NCBI GenBank assembly: GCA_003170135.1
Contig: PMZR01000125.1
Coordinates: forward strand, 1-35,016
From: Acidobacteriota bacterium
GTDB lineage: Bacteria; Acidobacteriota; Vicinamibacteria; Vicinamibacterales; Fen-181
Reading direction: 5' to 3'
Length of the DNA: 35,016 nucleotides
The stretch's first letter is position 1, and every line of letters begins with the position of its first letter. A model generated the notes under the pieces. The model was given only the letters and a program-made list of their open reading frames with translations. It had not been told where the DNA came from and ran no database searches. Both the position numbers and the translations under genes were made by a program. This document shows positions 1 through 7,844 of the stretch, piece after piece.

Positions 1-30
1 TTCGATTTCTCTGGGGCGAGCCCGTCTGCC

Positions 31-59
31 TTGACAATTGTAGCTTTCTGGCCTAGAAT
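31..59 (+). promoter_or_regulatory. Sigma-70-type promoter of pdxJ
   Basis: A perfect TTGACA (31-36) is followed after exactly 17 nt by TAGAAT (54-59). The pdxJ ATG lies only 10 nt after the -10 box, so the predicted RNA start is about 66-67 and the leader is a few nucleotides at most. This also shows that the upstream in-frame TTG at 31, which lies inside the -35 box, is not the translation start. Confidence 0.85.
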
Positions 60-69
60 CCCGCGCATC

Positions 70-780
70 ATGCCCAGCCTATCCGTTAACATAGACCACG
101 TTGCGACGTTGCGCCAGGCGCGACTCGAGTCGTTTCCTGACCCGGTTCAGGCGGCGACGGCGGTTGAGTTGGGCGGGGCCGACGGCATCACGGTCCATTT
201 GCGACAGGATCGCAGGCACATCACCAATCGGGATGTCGAATTGCTGCGCTCCACCGTGAAGACTGAACTCACGGTGGAAATGGCAGGGACCGAGGAGTTT
301 GCGCGGCTGATGGCCCGCATCCGGCCGGACCAGGTGACGCTGGTGCCGGAACGGCCCGACGAGTTGACCACCGAAGGCGGCCTCGACGTCGTGGCCCACG
401 CCGGCGCCGTGAACGAAGCCGCCATACGGCTGCGCGCGGCGGGCATCCGCGTGAGCATCTTCATCGATCCCGATCCGCGCCAGGTGACGGCGTCCCAGGA
501 CGTGGGGGCCGACGCGATCGAGATCAACACCGGCGCGTACTCCGAGGCGACAGGCGCAGACCGGGCCGCGTGTCTCGAGCAGGTGCGACTCGCGGCGCAC
601 GAGGCGAGACGCTCGAAGCTCGAGGTGCTGGCCGGCCACGGCCTGACCTATGTGAACGTGCGGCCGATCGCCGCGATTCCCGAGATCGTCGAGCTCAACA
701 TCGGGCACAGCATCATCGCCCGCGCCGTGCTGGTCGGCATGGACCGCGCGGTGCGCGAGATGCGGGCGCTGCTGCGATGA
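70..780 (+). CDS. pdxJ: Pyridoxine 5'-phosphate synthase PdxJ
   Basis: PdxJ condenses 1-deoxy-D-xylulose 5-phosphate with 3-amino-2-oxopropyl phosphate to give pyridoxine 5'-phosphate, the last ring-forming step of the DXP-dependent vitamin B6 pathway, in the cytoplasm. The 236-residue length is normal for the family. The family signature is clear: the N-terminal strand SVNIDHVATLRQAR, the HLRQDRRHI segment, the VTLVPERPDELTTEGG segment and the C-terminal LNIGHSIIARAVLVG phosphate-binding segment. The ATG at 70 is chosen because the -10 box ends at 59 and homologues begin with this strand. The stop overlaps the next gene's ATG (ATGA at 777-780), so the two are probably co-translated. Confidence 0.96.
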   Translation: MPSLSVNIDHVATLRQARLESFPDPVQAATAVELGGADGITVHLRQDRRHITNRDVELLRSTVKTELTVEMAGTEEFARLMARIRPDQVTLVPERPDELTTEGGLDVVAHAGAVNEAAIRLRAAGIRVSIFIDPDPRQVTASQDVGADAIEINTGAYSEATGADRAACLEQVRLAAHEARRSKLEVLAGHGLTYVNVRPIAAIPEIVELNIGHSIIARAVLVGMDRAVREMRALLR

Positions 781-1505
781 GCCGAAGGTCCCGGCTGGTC
801 GGCGCCGCGCTGCTCCTGCTCGCGTGCGGTGCGTCGACCGCGTCGGCGGCCTCGGGGATTACTGTCACGTTCCGCGCGAAGGACGGCGTGCCAATCGCCG
901 GCACGTTCTACCAGCCGTCGAGGCGCCCGGGCCCGTGCGTCATCCTCGTGCACATGCTCGGGCGATCGCGTGACGACTGGCAGGCGCTCGGCTCGCGCCT
1001 GGCCGACGCCGGCATCGCCGCCCTGGCGATTGACCTGCGCGGCCACGGGGCGTCCGGGGCTGATCCGCGGACCGACCCAGGGGCTTCCGCGGATCTCACT
1101 CCCGATCTGCTCGACGTGCAGGCGGCGCGCGCCTTTTTGCTGAACCGGCCCGACCTCGGCATCACGACCGTGGGAATGGCCGGCGCGTCGATCGGGGCGA
1201 ACCTCGCGGTGCTCGCGGCAGCCGCGGATCCGACGATCCGGTCGCTCGCCCTGCTGTCGCCCGGCCTCGAGTACCGGCACCTCTACGCCGAGGCCGCGCT
1301 CAAGAAATACGGAGAGCGCCCCGCCCTGATGATCGCGAGCCAGGAGGACGGCTACGCGACGAGATCCGCTCGCAGGCTCGCGAAGAACGGTCCCGGCGTT
1401 CGCGAGATCAAGCTGGTGAACGGTGCAGGGCACGGGACGGCCATGCTGTCCCGCCAGCCGGATCTGATCTCGCTCGTCCTCGAGTGGTTCCAGCGCACGC
1501 TCTAG
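777..1505 (+). CDS. Exported alpha/beta hydrolase
   Basis: This is a 242-residue alpha/beta-hydrolase-fold protein with an N-terminal signal peptide (MSRRSRLVGAALLLLACGAS, then an Ala-rich stretch; the Cys might even be lipidated). The nucleophile elbow GASIG, the oxyanion region HMLGRS, the LRGHGAS segment, the late acid in SQEDGYA and the catalytic His in GAGHGTA together give a complete Ser-Asp-His triad. It probably acts on an ester or peptide substrate in the periplasm; the substrate cannot be told from sequence. The ATG overlaps the pdxJ stop by 4 nt, which fixes this start against longer in-frame options. The pairing with pdxJ gives no clear functional hint. Confidence 0.85.
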   Translation: MSRRSRLVGAALLLLACGASTASAASGITVTFRAKDGVPIAGTFYQPSRRPGPCVILVHMLGRSRDDWQALGSRLADAGIAALAIDLRGHGASGADPRTDPGASADLTPDLLDVQAARAFLLNRPDLGITTVGMAGASIGANLAVLAAAADPTIRSLALLSPGLEYRHLYAEAALKKYGERPALMIASQEDGYATRSARRLAKNGPGVREIKLVNGAGHGTAMLSRQPDLISLVLEWFQRTL

Positions 1506-1534
1506 ATCGCCGAGACTCGTCCACGATCAATCAT

Positions 1535-1720
1535 CCGCAGATTCACGCGGATTCTCGCAGATGTACGGGCCCTTCCAGTCGGAACCGCCGCGTGGTCTTC
1601 GCGTGTACGTGGGCAGAGGACTTCGACCGCCGTCGCATCGCGACGGCGGTGGCCGGCCATGGCCGGCCGCGGGTCGAAGTCCCGGTGTCCGAATCTGCGG
1701 GAATCGTCGAAAATCTGCGG
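1535..1720. repeat. Nested palindromic (MITE/REP-like) element
   Basis: The outer arms 1535-1562 and 1693-1720 are 28-nt inverted repeats that match at 23 of 28 positions. Each arm itself contains a repeated GCAGAT-type word. Inside lie an 11-bp perfect inverted repeat (1618-1628 with 1672-1682), a 10-bp perfect hairpin with an ATC loop (1627-1636 with 1640-1649) and a perfect 18-bp palindrome (1651-1668, GGCCGGCC-AT-GGCCGGCC). There is no room for a transposase. The layout looks like a non-autonomous mobile element or a REP-type bulky hairpin; which one is inference. Confidence 0.75.
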
Positions 1721-1773
1721 CTGAACTCCGTCTGCCCGCGGCGCGCGGCAAGTGCTGAGCCCGCGTTTCGTTC

Positions 1774-1782
1774 TGCTATGAT
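1774..1782 (+). promoter_or_regulatory. Extended -10 promoter of the TPR gene
   Basis: TG-C-TATGAT (1774-1782) matches an extended -10 box. No good -35 is visible, which is common for this promoter type. The start codon of the TPR gene is 45 nt downstream. Confidence 0.5.
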
Positions 1783-1827
1783 GAAACTCTGCGGGTTCTG
1801 GGCAATCACCCGGCAGTTGTGGGCACC

Positions 1828-2442
1828 ATGAAAGCACAGTTGATCGTTGTCGCCGTCGTCTGCGCCTTTTTCGGCCTCATCGTGGGGTGGATTCTCGGCA
1901 GCCAGCAGGCTACCTTCACCAGTGCCGCTGCGCCGACAGCGAGCGCGCCGCAGGCGGCTGCGCCTGCGGCCAAGACTGTCGACGAGAACCAGGTGTCGGC
2001 CCTGCAGCAGGACATGCAGCGCGAGCCGGGCAACCCCAGGACCCGCGTCGAGCTCGGCAACCTCTACTTCGACGCCGAGCGGTACGATCAGGCGGCGCAC
2101 TGGTACGAAGAGGCGCTCAAGCTTGGTCCGCGCGACCTCAACGTGAGCACCGATCTCGGCGTCTGCTACTACTACCTGAACCAGTCCGATCGCGCCCTGC
2201 AGCAGTTCGACTACTCCCTGGGGATCGATCCAACGCACGCGAAGACGCTGCTGAACCAGGGGGTCGTGAAGGCCTTCGGCAAGCAGGACCTGGAAGGAGC
2301 GGCTGCCGCCTGGCAGAAGGTCATCGAGTTGGCGCCCGACAGCCAGGAGGGTCAGAACGCGAAGAAGATGCTCGACGGCCTGAAATCGGCGCATCCCGGG
2401 GTCGGCGGCGCCGCGCCGGCGACCCCGCGCGGCGGGCAGTGA
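1828..2442 (+). CDS. Membrane-anchored TPR protein
   Basis: The 204-residue protein has one N-terminal membrane segment (about residues 5-25, with GWILG near its end), then an Ala-rich linker, then at least three tetratricopeptide repeats (for example NPRTRVELGNLYFDAERYDQ, then LNVSTDLGVCYYYLNQSD and AKTLLNQGVVKAFGKQD). TPRs bind other proteins, so it is probably a periplasm-facing scaffold, similar to the TPR half of CcmH/CycH-like proteins. No haem-ligation motif is present, so that role is not claimed. The ATG at 1828 is preferred to the in-frame GTG at 1819 because the latter adds only three residues. The gene ends 3 nt before the next start, indicating an operon. Confidence 0.82.
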   Translation: MKAQLIVVAVVCAFFGLIVGWILGSQQATFTSAAAPTASAPQAAAPAAKTVDENQVSALQQDMQREPGNPRTRVELGNLYFDAERYDQAAHWYEEALKLGPRDLNVSTDLGVCYYYLNQSDRALQQFDYSLGIDPTHAKTLLNQGVVKAFGKQDLEGAAAAWQKVIELAPDSQEGQNAKKMLDGLKSAHPGVGGAAPATPRGGQ

Positions 2443-2445
2443 CCG

Positions 2446-2721
2446 ATGGTATTGACGCGCTTCGTCTTCTACGTGCTGCTGGCCCTGCTGCTGGCACGGG
2501 CGCTTCGGGCGTTCCTCGGCGGGGTGGCCCAGGGACTGCACGGCAAGCCGGGCCCGTCGCGCCGCATCGAGACGGGCGTCCGGATGGCCCGCGATCCCGT
2601 CTGCGGCACCTTCATCGTCCCGTCCAGTGCCCTGGCTGTCCGCGACGCGGACGGCGTGCATCACTTCTGCTCGGCCGCGTGCCGGAACGCCTTCGTGGCG
2701 CGCGCCCGGCGATCGTCCTGA
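2446..2721 (+). CDS. Small membrane protein with YHS/TRASH-like Cys motif
   Basis: This 91-residue protein has an N-terminal membrane helix (residues 3-20, VLTRFVFYVLLALLLARA) followed by a short basic linker and a metal-binding-type module: DPVCGTFI and, 20 residues on, HFCSAACRNAF. The arrangement D-P-V-C-G ... H-F-C-S-x-x-C is typical of YHS-domain proteins, small domains found with metal handling. The gene lies 3 nt after the TPR gene and 1 nt before the next GTG. A role in metal binding at the membrane is inference; the exact partner is unknown. Confidence 0.75.
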   Translation: MVLTRFVFYVLLALLLARALRAFLGGVAQGLHGKPGPSRRIETGVRMARDPVCGTFIVPSSALAVRDADGVHHFCSAACRNAFVARARRSS

Positions 2722-2722
2722 C

Positions 2723-3697
2723 GTGACCTCCCGCCCCGGCGTGCTCGTGACCCGCCGCATTCCCGCGCGCGTGCTCCAGGCGCTCGAGACCCGCTGCGAG
2801 GTCGACCTTCACACCGGGCAGGCACCCATCTCGCGCGAGGAGCTGCTCCGGCGCGTGCGCGGCAAGCATGCCCTCGTCTGCCTGCTGACCGACCCCGTGG
2901 ACCGGGAGGTGCTCGACGCGGGCTCCGATCTGCGCATCGTTGCGAACATCGCGGTGGGGTACGACAACCTGGACGTGGCGTATGCGCGCTCGCGCGGCGT
3001 CGAGGTGACCAACACGCCGGACGTGCTGACCGAGGCCACCGCCGAGTTCACCTGGGGCCTCATCCTCGCCGTGACGCGCCGCATTCCCGAAGGGGAACGG
3101 CTGCTGCGAGCGGGCGGCTGGAAGGGATGGGCGCTCGACTTCATGCTCGGCTCCGAGCTTCGCGGCAAGCAACTGGGCATCGTCGGATTGGGGCGCATCG
3201 GCCTCGCCGTGGCCGTGCGCGCGCCCGCGTTTGGCATGCGCGTGGCCTATGCGACCGCCGATCCCGTTCCCGCCGCGCGCGCAGGATCCCTGCCGGTCCC
3301 GCAGATGGAGCCACAATCGTTCGACCAGCTGCTCGCCACCTCGCACGTCGTGTCGCTCCATGTCCCGCTCACCGCCACGACGCGGCATCTCATCGACGGG
3401 ACGGCGCTTGCGCGGATGAAGCGGACCGCGTACCTGGTGAACACGTCGCGCGGGCCCGTGATAGACGAGGCCGCCCTGGCGTGGGCGCTGGGCGAGCACC
3501 TCATCGCCGGTGCCGCGCTCGACGTGTACGAAGGTGAACCCGCGGTCCACCCGGATCTGCTGGCGCTCGAGAACGTCGTGCTGGCGCCGCACCTGGGCAG
3601 CGCAACGACCGAGACGCGGACCGCGATGGCCGACCTCGCCGTCCGCAACGTGCTCGCGGTCCTGGACGGACAGCCGGCGTTGACGCCCGTGCCGTGA
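2723..3697 (+). CDS. D-2-hydroxyacid dehydrogenase (glyoxylate/hydroxypyruvate reductase type)
   Basis: The 324-residue protein is an NAD(P)-dependent D-isomer-specific 2-hydroxyacid dehydrogenase. The substrate-domain entry NIAVGYDNLDV, the Rossmann glycine motif GIVGLGRIG, the catalytic Arg in VNTSRGPVID, the Glu in DVYEGEP and the catalytic His in APHLGSAT are all visible. By sequence it is closest to the glyoxylate reductase/D-glycerate dehydrogenase branch (substrate glyoxylate or hydroxypyruvate); that assignment is from family resemblance. The GTG start at 2723 is chosen because it follows the upstream stop by 1 nt and the protein then begins with the expected first strand (VLVTRRIP); a longer in-frame start would lie inside the previous gene. 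Confidence 0.9.
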   Translation: MTSRPGVLVTRRIPARVLQALETRCEVDLHTGQAPISREELLRRVRGKHALVCLLTDPVDREVLDAGSDLRIVANIAVGYDNLDVAYARSRGVEVTNTPDVLTEATAEFTWGLILAVTRRIPEGERLLRAGGWKGWALDFMLGSELRGKQLGIVGLGRIGLAVAVRAPAFGMRVAYATADPVPAARAGSLPVPQMEPQSFDQLLATSHVVSLHVPLTATTRHLIDGTALARMKRTAYLVNTSRGPVIDEAALAWALGEHLIAGAALDVYEGEPAVHPDLLALENVVLAPHLGSATTETRTAMADLAVRNVLAVLDGQPALTPVP

Positions 3698-3730
3698 TCC
3701 GCACACATCAACGGGCGCAGGCCTGACCGG

Positions 3731-3775
3731 CGCGGAGCCCGGGGCGCCGGAGCTCGGAGCCTGGAGCCAGGGGCC
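3731..3775. repeat. GGAGCC-type short imperfect repeats
   Basis: The gap before nth holds repeated GGAGCCC/GGAGCTC/GGAGCCT/GGAGCCA words. They are related in style to the CGGACTC heptamers near 9.2 kb, 9.7 kb and the right end of the window, but less regular. Confidence 0.55.
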
Positions 3776-3789
3776 TGATGAGGAGTTCC

Positions 3790-4500
3790 ATGGGGAAGGC
3801 CGGAACACGACAGGCGAAGCTGCCGGCGGGGGCGGCGCCGCGGCCGTCAGATGTTGCCTGGATCATGCAGCGGTTGCGGCGCGCGATGCCGGATCTCGAG
3901 GTACCCGCCGTTGAGAAGATCGCCCGAGACAGTCGCGTCGATCCGTTCCTGGTGTTGATTGGCACGCTGCTCTCCGCGCGCACGCAGGATGCGACCACCC
4001 ACGCCGCGTCACAGCGCCTGTTCGCACGGGCGGACTCGCCCGGCACGATGGCGCGCCTGGGAGTCCGAGTCATCGAACGGCTCATCTACCCGGTGAGCTT
4101 CTATCGCACGAAGGCCCGTCACGTGAAAGCGACGTGCACCCTGCTGGTGGAGCGGTTTGGAGGGCACGTCCCGGACACCATGGAGGATTTGCTGACGCTG
4201 CCAGGCGTCGGGCGCAAGACGGCGAACCTGGTGCTGATTCTCGCCCACGGGAGCCGGCGCAATATCTGCGTGGACACGCACGTCCACCGCATCTCGAATC
4301 GTCTGGGCTGGGTGGCCACCCGTACGCCGGACGAGACCGAACAGGCGCTCTACCGCGCCATTCCCAGGCGCTGGTGGCCGGACGTCAATCTCTATCTCGT
4401 CACCTGGGGCCAGAACGTCTGCCGCCCGATCGGTCCGCGCTGCCGCGCCTGCGTGCTCGCGGCCAGGTGCCCGTCGGTGCGCGTGTCCGCGAAGGACTGA
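3790..4500 (+). CDS. nth: Endonuclease III (DNA glycosylase/AP lyase)
   Basis: Endonuclease III removes oxidised pyrimidines from DNA and cleaves the abasic site. The helix-hairpin-helix LPGVGRKTANLVL carries the catalytic Lys (about residue 143), the catalytic Asp lies in VDTHVHR (about 162), and the C-terminal [4Fe-4S] motif C-x6-C-x2-C-x5-C is complete (CRPIGPRCRACVLAARC). The length of 236 residues includes a short N-terminal extension. The ATG at 3790 is preferred over the one at 3778 because AGGAG (3781-3785) lies 4 nt before it. The gene ends 13 nt from the convergent dedA-like gene. Confidence 0.95.
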   Translation: MGKAGTRQAKLPAGAAPRPSDVAWIMQRLRRAMPDLEVPAVEKIARDSRVDPFLVLIGTLLSARTQDATTHAASQRLFARADSPGTMARLGVRVIERLIYPVSFYRTKARHVKATCTLLVERFGGHVPDTMEDLLTLPGVGRKTANLVLILAHGSRRNICVDTHVHRISNRLGWVATRTPDETEQALYRAIPRRWWPDVNLYLVTWGQNVCRPIGPRCRACVLAARCPSVRVSAKD

Positions 4501-4513
4501 CACGGCCCGCCGC

Positions 4514-5095
4514 TCATTTTCCGGCCCGCTCGTCTTCCAGCTTCTTCGTCTCCCGGCCCAGCCACCAGAAGAACAGCAGCACCATGGCCGCCGGAACGAG
4601 CACCGACCACCAGCCGCGCAATCCGATCCGTTCGAGGACCGGCGGACCGCCCCACGCGACGACGGTCATGATGACCGCGGCCCACGCAAGGGCGCTGACC
4701 AGATCGCCAAGCGAGAAGAGCCAGCCCGGCACCCGCGCATAGGCGCAGGCGGCGGGAATCGCGACGCGCAGGCCCGGCATGAACCGGCAGGCGAGCACCA
4801 TCATCGTCTGGTGCCGGCGCACCCGGCCGACGATCGCGTCATGGCGCCGCGCGAGCCCGGGGAAACGTCCGAGCCACCGCCGCATGTGCCCGTGGAGGAA
4901 GCCCCGGATGAGGTAGTAGGCAATCTGATCGCCCGCCGTCCCGCCGAGCGCAGCGGCCAGGAAGACGCCGGCGCCGCTCAGTCGGCCCTGGGCGACGGCG
5001 ACTGCGGCCGTGATGAAGATGACCTCGCCCTCGACGATCGCCGCGACGAATACGACGAGGTAGGCGAGTCCGCCCGTCCAGTGGATCGGGTTCAC
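4514..5095 (-). CDS. DedA-family inner-membrane protein
   Basis: This 193-residue polytopic protein has the DedA/SNARE-associated hallmarks: an acidic first helix (FVAAIVEGEVIFITAA), the GGTAGDQIAYYLIRGF segment, then the basic-aromatic FPGLARRHDAIVGR segment and the F-M-P-G-L-R motif (CRFMPGLRVAIPAACAY) followed by further helices. DedA proteins are thought to be proton-dependent lipid transporters or flippases (undecaprenyl phosphate or phosphatidylethanolamine); the substrate is not readable here. The start is a GTG at 5095, with no strong ribosome site. It lies 70 nt downstream of the radical SAM gene on the same strand. Confidence 0.88.
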   Translation of the reverse strand: MNPIHWTGGLAYLVVFVAAIVEGEVIFITAAVAVAQGRLSGAGVFLAAALGGTAGDQIAYYLIRGFLHGHMRRWLGRFPGLARRHDAIVGRVRRHQTMMVLACRFMPGLRVAIPAACAYARVPGWLFSLGDLVSALAWAAVIMTVVAWGGPPVLERIGLRGWWSVLVPAAMVLLFFWWLGRETKKLEDERAGK

Positions 5096-5165
5096 GGCCG
5101 CGCGGCCGCGTCGAGAGGCGCTACGCGCTGATCGTCGACGAGCGCGTGGCGGCCGTTGCAGGTGT

Positions 5166-6557
5166 TCAGCACGTGACTGACCTGGACATCTTCTCGATTT
5201 CGATCCGCGAGTAGCGGGCCGACGTCCGCCGATCCATCCGGGTGACCCATTCGCGCACCCGCGTGTTCTGGATCTTCAGCAGATTGGCGAGGTACGACGG
5301 CCGCATGTAGAACCGGGTGTAGGCCGCGCCGAGCAGGAACCGCAACTCGTCGGCCGTCAGGTTCGGATGGGTGAAAGTCGGCGTGAAGCCGTCGAACTTC
5401 TCCCAGTCGGACTCGTAGATCTGCGCCTCCACCTGTGTGAAGAGCGGCGTGCCGGGATACGGCGTCAGCACCTTGAACTGGGCGAACGTCGAATCCATCG
5501 CGATGGCGAAGTCGATCGTCGCGGCGACCGACTGCCAATCGTCGGCCGGAAAGCCGATCACGTAGAACGCCGCGGTGACGATCCCGAGCTTGCGGCAGTG
5601 CGCGATGACCTCGCGGTGGTGCGCCTCGGGGATCGGCCGACGGCCCACGCGCTTGAGCGCCTGCGGCGAAACCGATTCGACGCCGTAGCTGATCGCCCGC
5701 AAGCCGGCGGCGTGGGCCTTGTCGAGCAGCGCCACGTCCAGCCGGTCCAGCCGCGTTTCCACGTCGAAGCGCACCTCGAGCCCGCGGGCCTGAATCTCGT
5801 CGCAGAACGCCAGCACGCGATCCCGTGACTCGGTGAAGAGCGGGTCGCGGAAAATGACGTAGGGCCGCCGGTACGTCCGGGCGAGCAACTCGAGCTCATC
5901 GACGATGTTGCCGACCGAACGCACGCGGTGATCGGCCAGGATGCGGTGCGGGCAATAGGTGCAGAACTCGGGACATCCGCGGCTCGAGAGCAGCGGAAAG
6001 CCCCCGCCATTCGGCCGTACCGCAACGCGCGACCGGCGTTGCCCGTTCACGCGCAGCAGGTCCCACCGCGGAAACGGCAGCGTATCGAGATCCATGATCG
6101 GCGCACTGTCGCACAGGCCCGCCAGTTCCTCGCCCCTCGCCAGGCGCAGGACCGCCTCTTCCGGTTCGCCGCGGATCACGAAATCGGCATGGTCGGCGAA
6201 CAGGTGTGGCATCTTCGACGCCGCCAGCCCTACGAACCCCACACGGACGCCCCGCGAGCGCATCTGGTCGGCCCACGCCGTTTCGTGGCGGTAATCCACG
6301 AGCGACGACAGCACGAGGGCGACGTCCCCCTCGAGGAGGCCGTCGCGCGTGAAGGCGACCTGGTGGCCTTCGCGATCGCAAATGGCCGCCAGGTAGGCCA
6401 TCTGCACGCTGGGCAGGTTGATGTAGCGGCGCTTGAGATAGTGGACGACCCGCGACACCTTGGAGAACGGGACCAGGCGGGAGCCGTATCCGCCTGCCAC
6501 CGTGTCCTTGGTGACCAGTCCGCCTATCCCTTTCAAATCCGCAAGTACCACTCGCAT
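5166..6557 (-). CDS. B12-binding-type radical SAM protein
   Basis: This 463-residue protein has an N-terminal cobalamin-binding-type domain (about residues 1-140: ICDREGHQVAF, then DVALVLSSLVDY and ADFVIRGEPEEAVLRL) and a radical SAM core with the cluster motif C195-x3-C199-x2-C202 (GCPEFCTYC). The SSRGCPEFCTYCP and GVESVSPQALKRVGR segments are typical of the B12-radical SAM (BchE/P-methylase-like) group. The reaction is unknown; such proteins do methylations and ring chemistry on many substrates. I do not see a clear DxHxxG lower-ligand His, so cobalamin may be absent or bound base-off. The ATG at 6557 is preferred to the TTG at 6560. Confidence 0.85.
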   Translation of the reverse strand: MRVVLADLKGIGGLVTKDTVAGGYGSRLVPFSKVSRVVHYLKRRYINLPSVQMAYLAAICDREGHQVAFTRDGLLEGDVALVLSSLVDYRHETAWADQMRSRGVRVGFVGLAASKMPHLFADHADFVIRGEPEEAVLRLARGEELAGLCDSAPIMDLDTLPFPRWDLLRVNGQRRSRVAVRPNGGGFPLLSSRGCPEFCTYCPHRILADHRVRSVGNIVDELELLARTYRRPYVIFRDPLFTESRDRVLAFCDEIQARGLEVRFDVETRLDRLDVALLDKAHAAGLRAISYGVESVSPQALKRVGRRPIPEAHHREVIAHCRKLGIVTAAFYVIGFPADDWQSVAATIDFAIAMDSTFAQFKVLTPYPGTPLFTQVEAQIYESDWEKFDGFTPTFTHPNLTADELRFLLGAAYTRFYMRPSYLANLLKIQNTRVREWVTRMDRRTSARYSRIEIEKMSRSVTC

Positions 6558-6848
6558 CAAGACCCCGATTCGGTCGGTTGTTTCCAGATGACTCGACCGT
6601 GTGTGCGCCGCCGTGGGAATTTACTCGACGTCTGCGCAGATCAGGGCGGGGAAGGCTGGCTCCCCCCGAGCGTCCGGCGCAAGGTCGCGCGCAAACCTGC
6701 GGCGGCGCCGCGCGTCATGAGCGGGGCCTGCCGTCGGTCCGTTCGAGGGATGCCGCATGAGCACGATCCGTATCCCGATGGCTGGGGAGGCTCACGCGAT
6801 TCCGATGTTAACGCAGGAAGCCCGGCGGTGACAACGGGTTGACCGTTT
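6558..6848. other. Intergenic region without recognised feature
   Basis: About 290 nt lie between two minus-strand genes. It is GC-rich with some local complementarity, but I see no convincing gene, riboswitch or terminator. Confidence 0.5.
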
Positions 6849-7844
6849 TCACGGCGCGGGCGGCAGCAGGGCGGGCTCGGGCCTGCAGCCGGGGATCAGC
6901 CTGAGGAACGGATACGCGACCAGCATGTCGCCGCGGTACTCGCCGGTGACGGGCTGGCCGAGCTGGTGCTTCAACTCGACCGCATCCGCGACCGATTTTG
7001 CGGCGAAATGGTTGTTCAGGTAGAGATACGCCTTGCGCACCAGCGTCCGGACCGCGGTCACCGTCTCCGAGAACGGCTTCAGCTCTTCGGGCGAATACAG
7101 GTAATCGTACCGGTCCTCGGCCTCGTCGTGCTGCCACCACCTGGCGGCGTTCCGCCCGTGCAGCCTCATGTAATAGAAATGGGTCACGTTCGGCAGCCGG
7201 TTCTGGCGCACCGAGAAGCGGAACTTCGGTTCGTCGATTTGCACCCACGCCGCGCGGGCATCGTTGAGCAGCGTCAGCGTCGTCTTCAGGTCGTCGCTCC
7301 ACGAGCGATCCCGCAGCTCGACGGCCGGTGAATAGTCGGCAAACGCACGCAGCAGCCACTCGAGATACGCGACGGACCGGGGCGTCAGCTTGAAGCTGGG
7401 CGGGAACTGAACGAGCAGGGCGCCGAGCTTGCCGGCCTGCGCGAGCGGATCGATGCTCTCGCAAAAGCCGTCGACGTCGCGCTCGGTGACCCTGGGCACC
7501 GTCATGGGCTCGTCTGACGGTGCAGGTGCGTCGGGCGCCGCACTGACGCGGGGTCCGGCGGTGCCCGGGCCACGGCCGGCCATCGCAGGATGCGTGAACG
7601 ACTGATGCAGTTTGACGGAGAACTCGAATGCCGCCGGCGTCCGGGCGGCCCAGCTGCGCGTCGTCTCGACGCGTGGCAGCCGGTAGAACGTGGAGTTCAC
7701 CTCGACAGTGTCGAAATGCTCCGCGTAATACCGGAGCTCGTCGAACCGCCGTCCCGCCCCGGGTGGATAGAAGATGCCGTTCCACGATCCCCGTCCCGCC
7801 GGGTAATTCCAGCCGCACGTGCCGATTCGGACTTCACCGTCCAT
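6849..7844 (-). CDS. DUF72 (YecE-like) protein
   Basis: The 331-residue protein is a TIM-barrel DUF72 member: the start IGTCGWNYP, the FYPPGAG segment, YAEHFDTVEVNSTFYRLP and FEFSVKLHQSFTH are the family signature, and LRDRSW and FYYMRLHGR come later. It is somewhat longer than typical (about 240-280) because of an insert around residues 85-125 that is rich in Ala and Pro. The biochemical function of DUF72 is not established. The start overlaps the end of the upstream ArsC-like gene by 11 nt (ATG at 7844; a GTG at 7850 is also possible), so the two are translationally coupled. Confidence 0.85.
   Translation of the reverse strand: MDGEVRIGTCGWNYPAGRGSWNGIFYPPGAGRRFDELRYYAEHFDTVEVNSTFYRLPRVETTRSWAARTPAAFEFSVKLHQSFTHPAMAGRGPGTAGPRVSAAPDAPAPSDEPMTVPRVTERDVDGFCESIDPLAQAGKLGALLVQFPPSFKLTPRSVAYLEWLLRAFADYSPAVELRDRSWSDDLKTTLTLLNDARAAWVQIDEPKFRFSVRQNRLPNVTHFYYMRLHGRNAARWWQHDEAEDRYDYLYSPEELKPFSETVTAVRTLVRKAYLYLNNHFAAKSVADAVELKHQLGQPVTGEYRGDMLVAYPFLRLIPGCRPEPALLPPAP

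Larger units (their letters stand above)
1506..1827. other. Intergenic region with palindromic element and promoter
   Basis: This 322-nt gap has no credible gene. Most of it (1535-1720) is a nested palindromic element listed separately. The right end carries a promoter-like extended -10 for the TPR gene. Confidence 0.7.

Noticed and set aside
570..776. Longer N-terminus of the alpha/beta hydrolase
   Set aside because: It lies inside pdxJ in another frame and would bury the signal peptide that starts at 777.
6558..6848. Riboswitch upstream of the radical SAM gene or before DUF72
   Set aside because: I looked for cobalamin and c-di-GMP riboswitch-like conserved words on both strands and found only short, non-matching resemblances.
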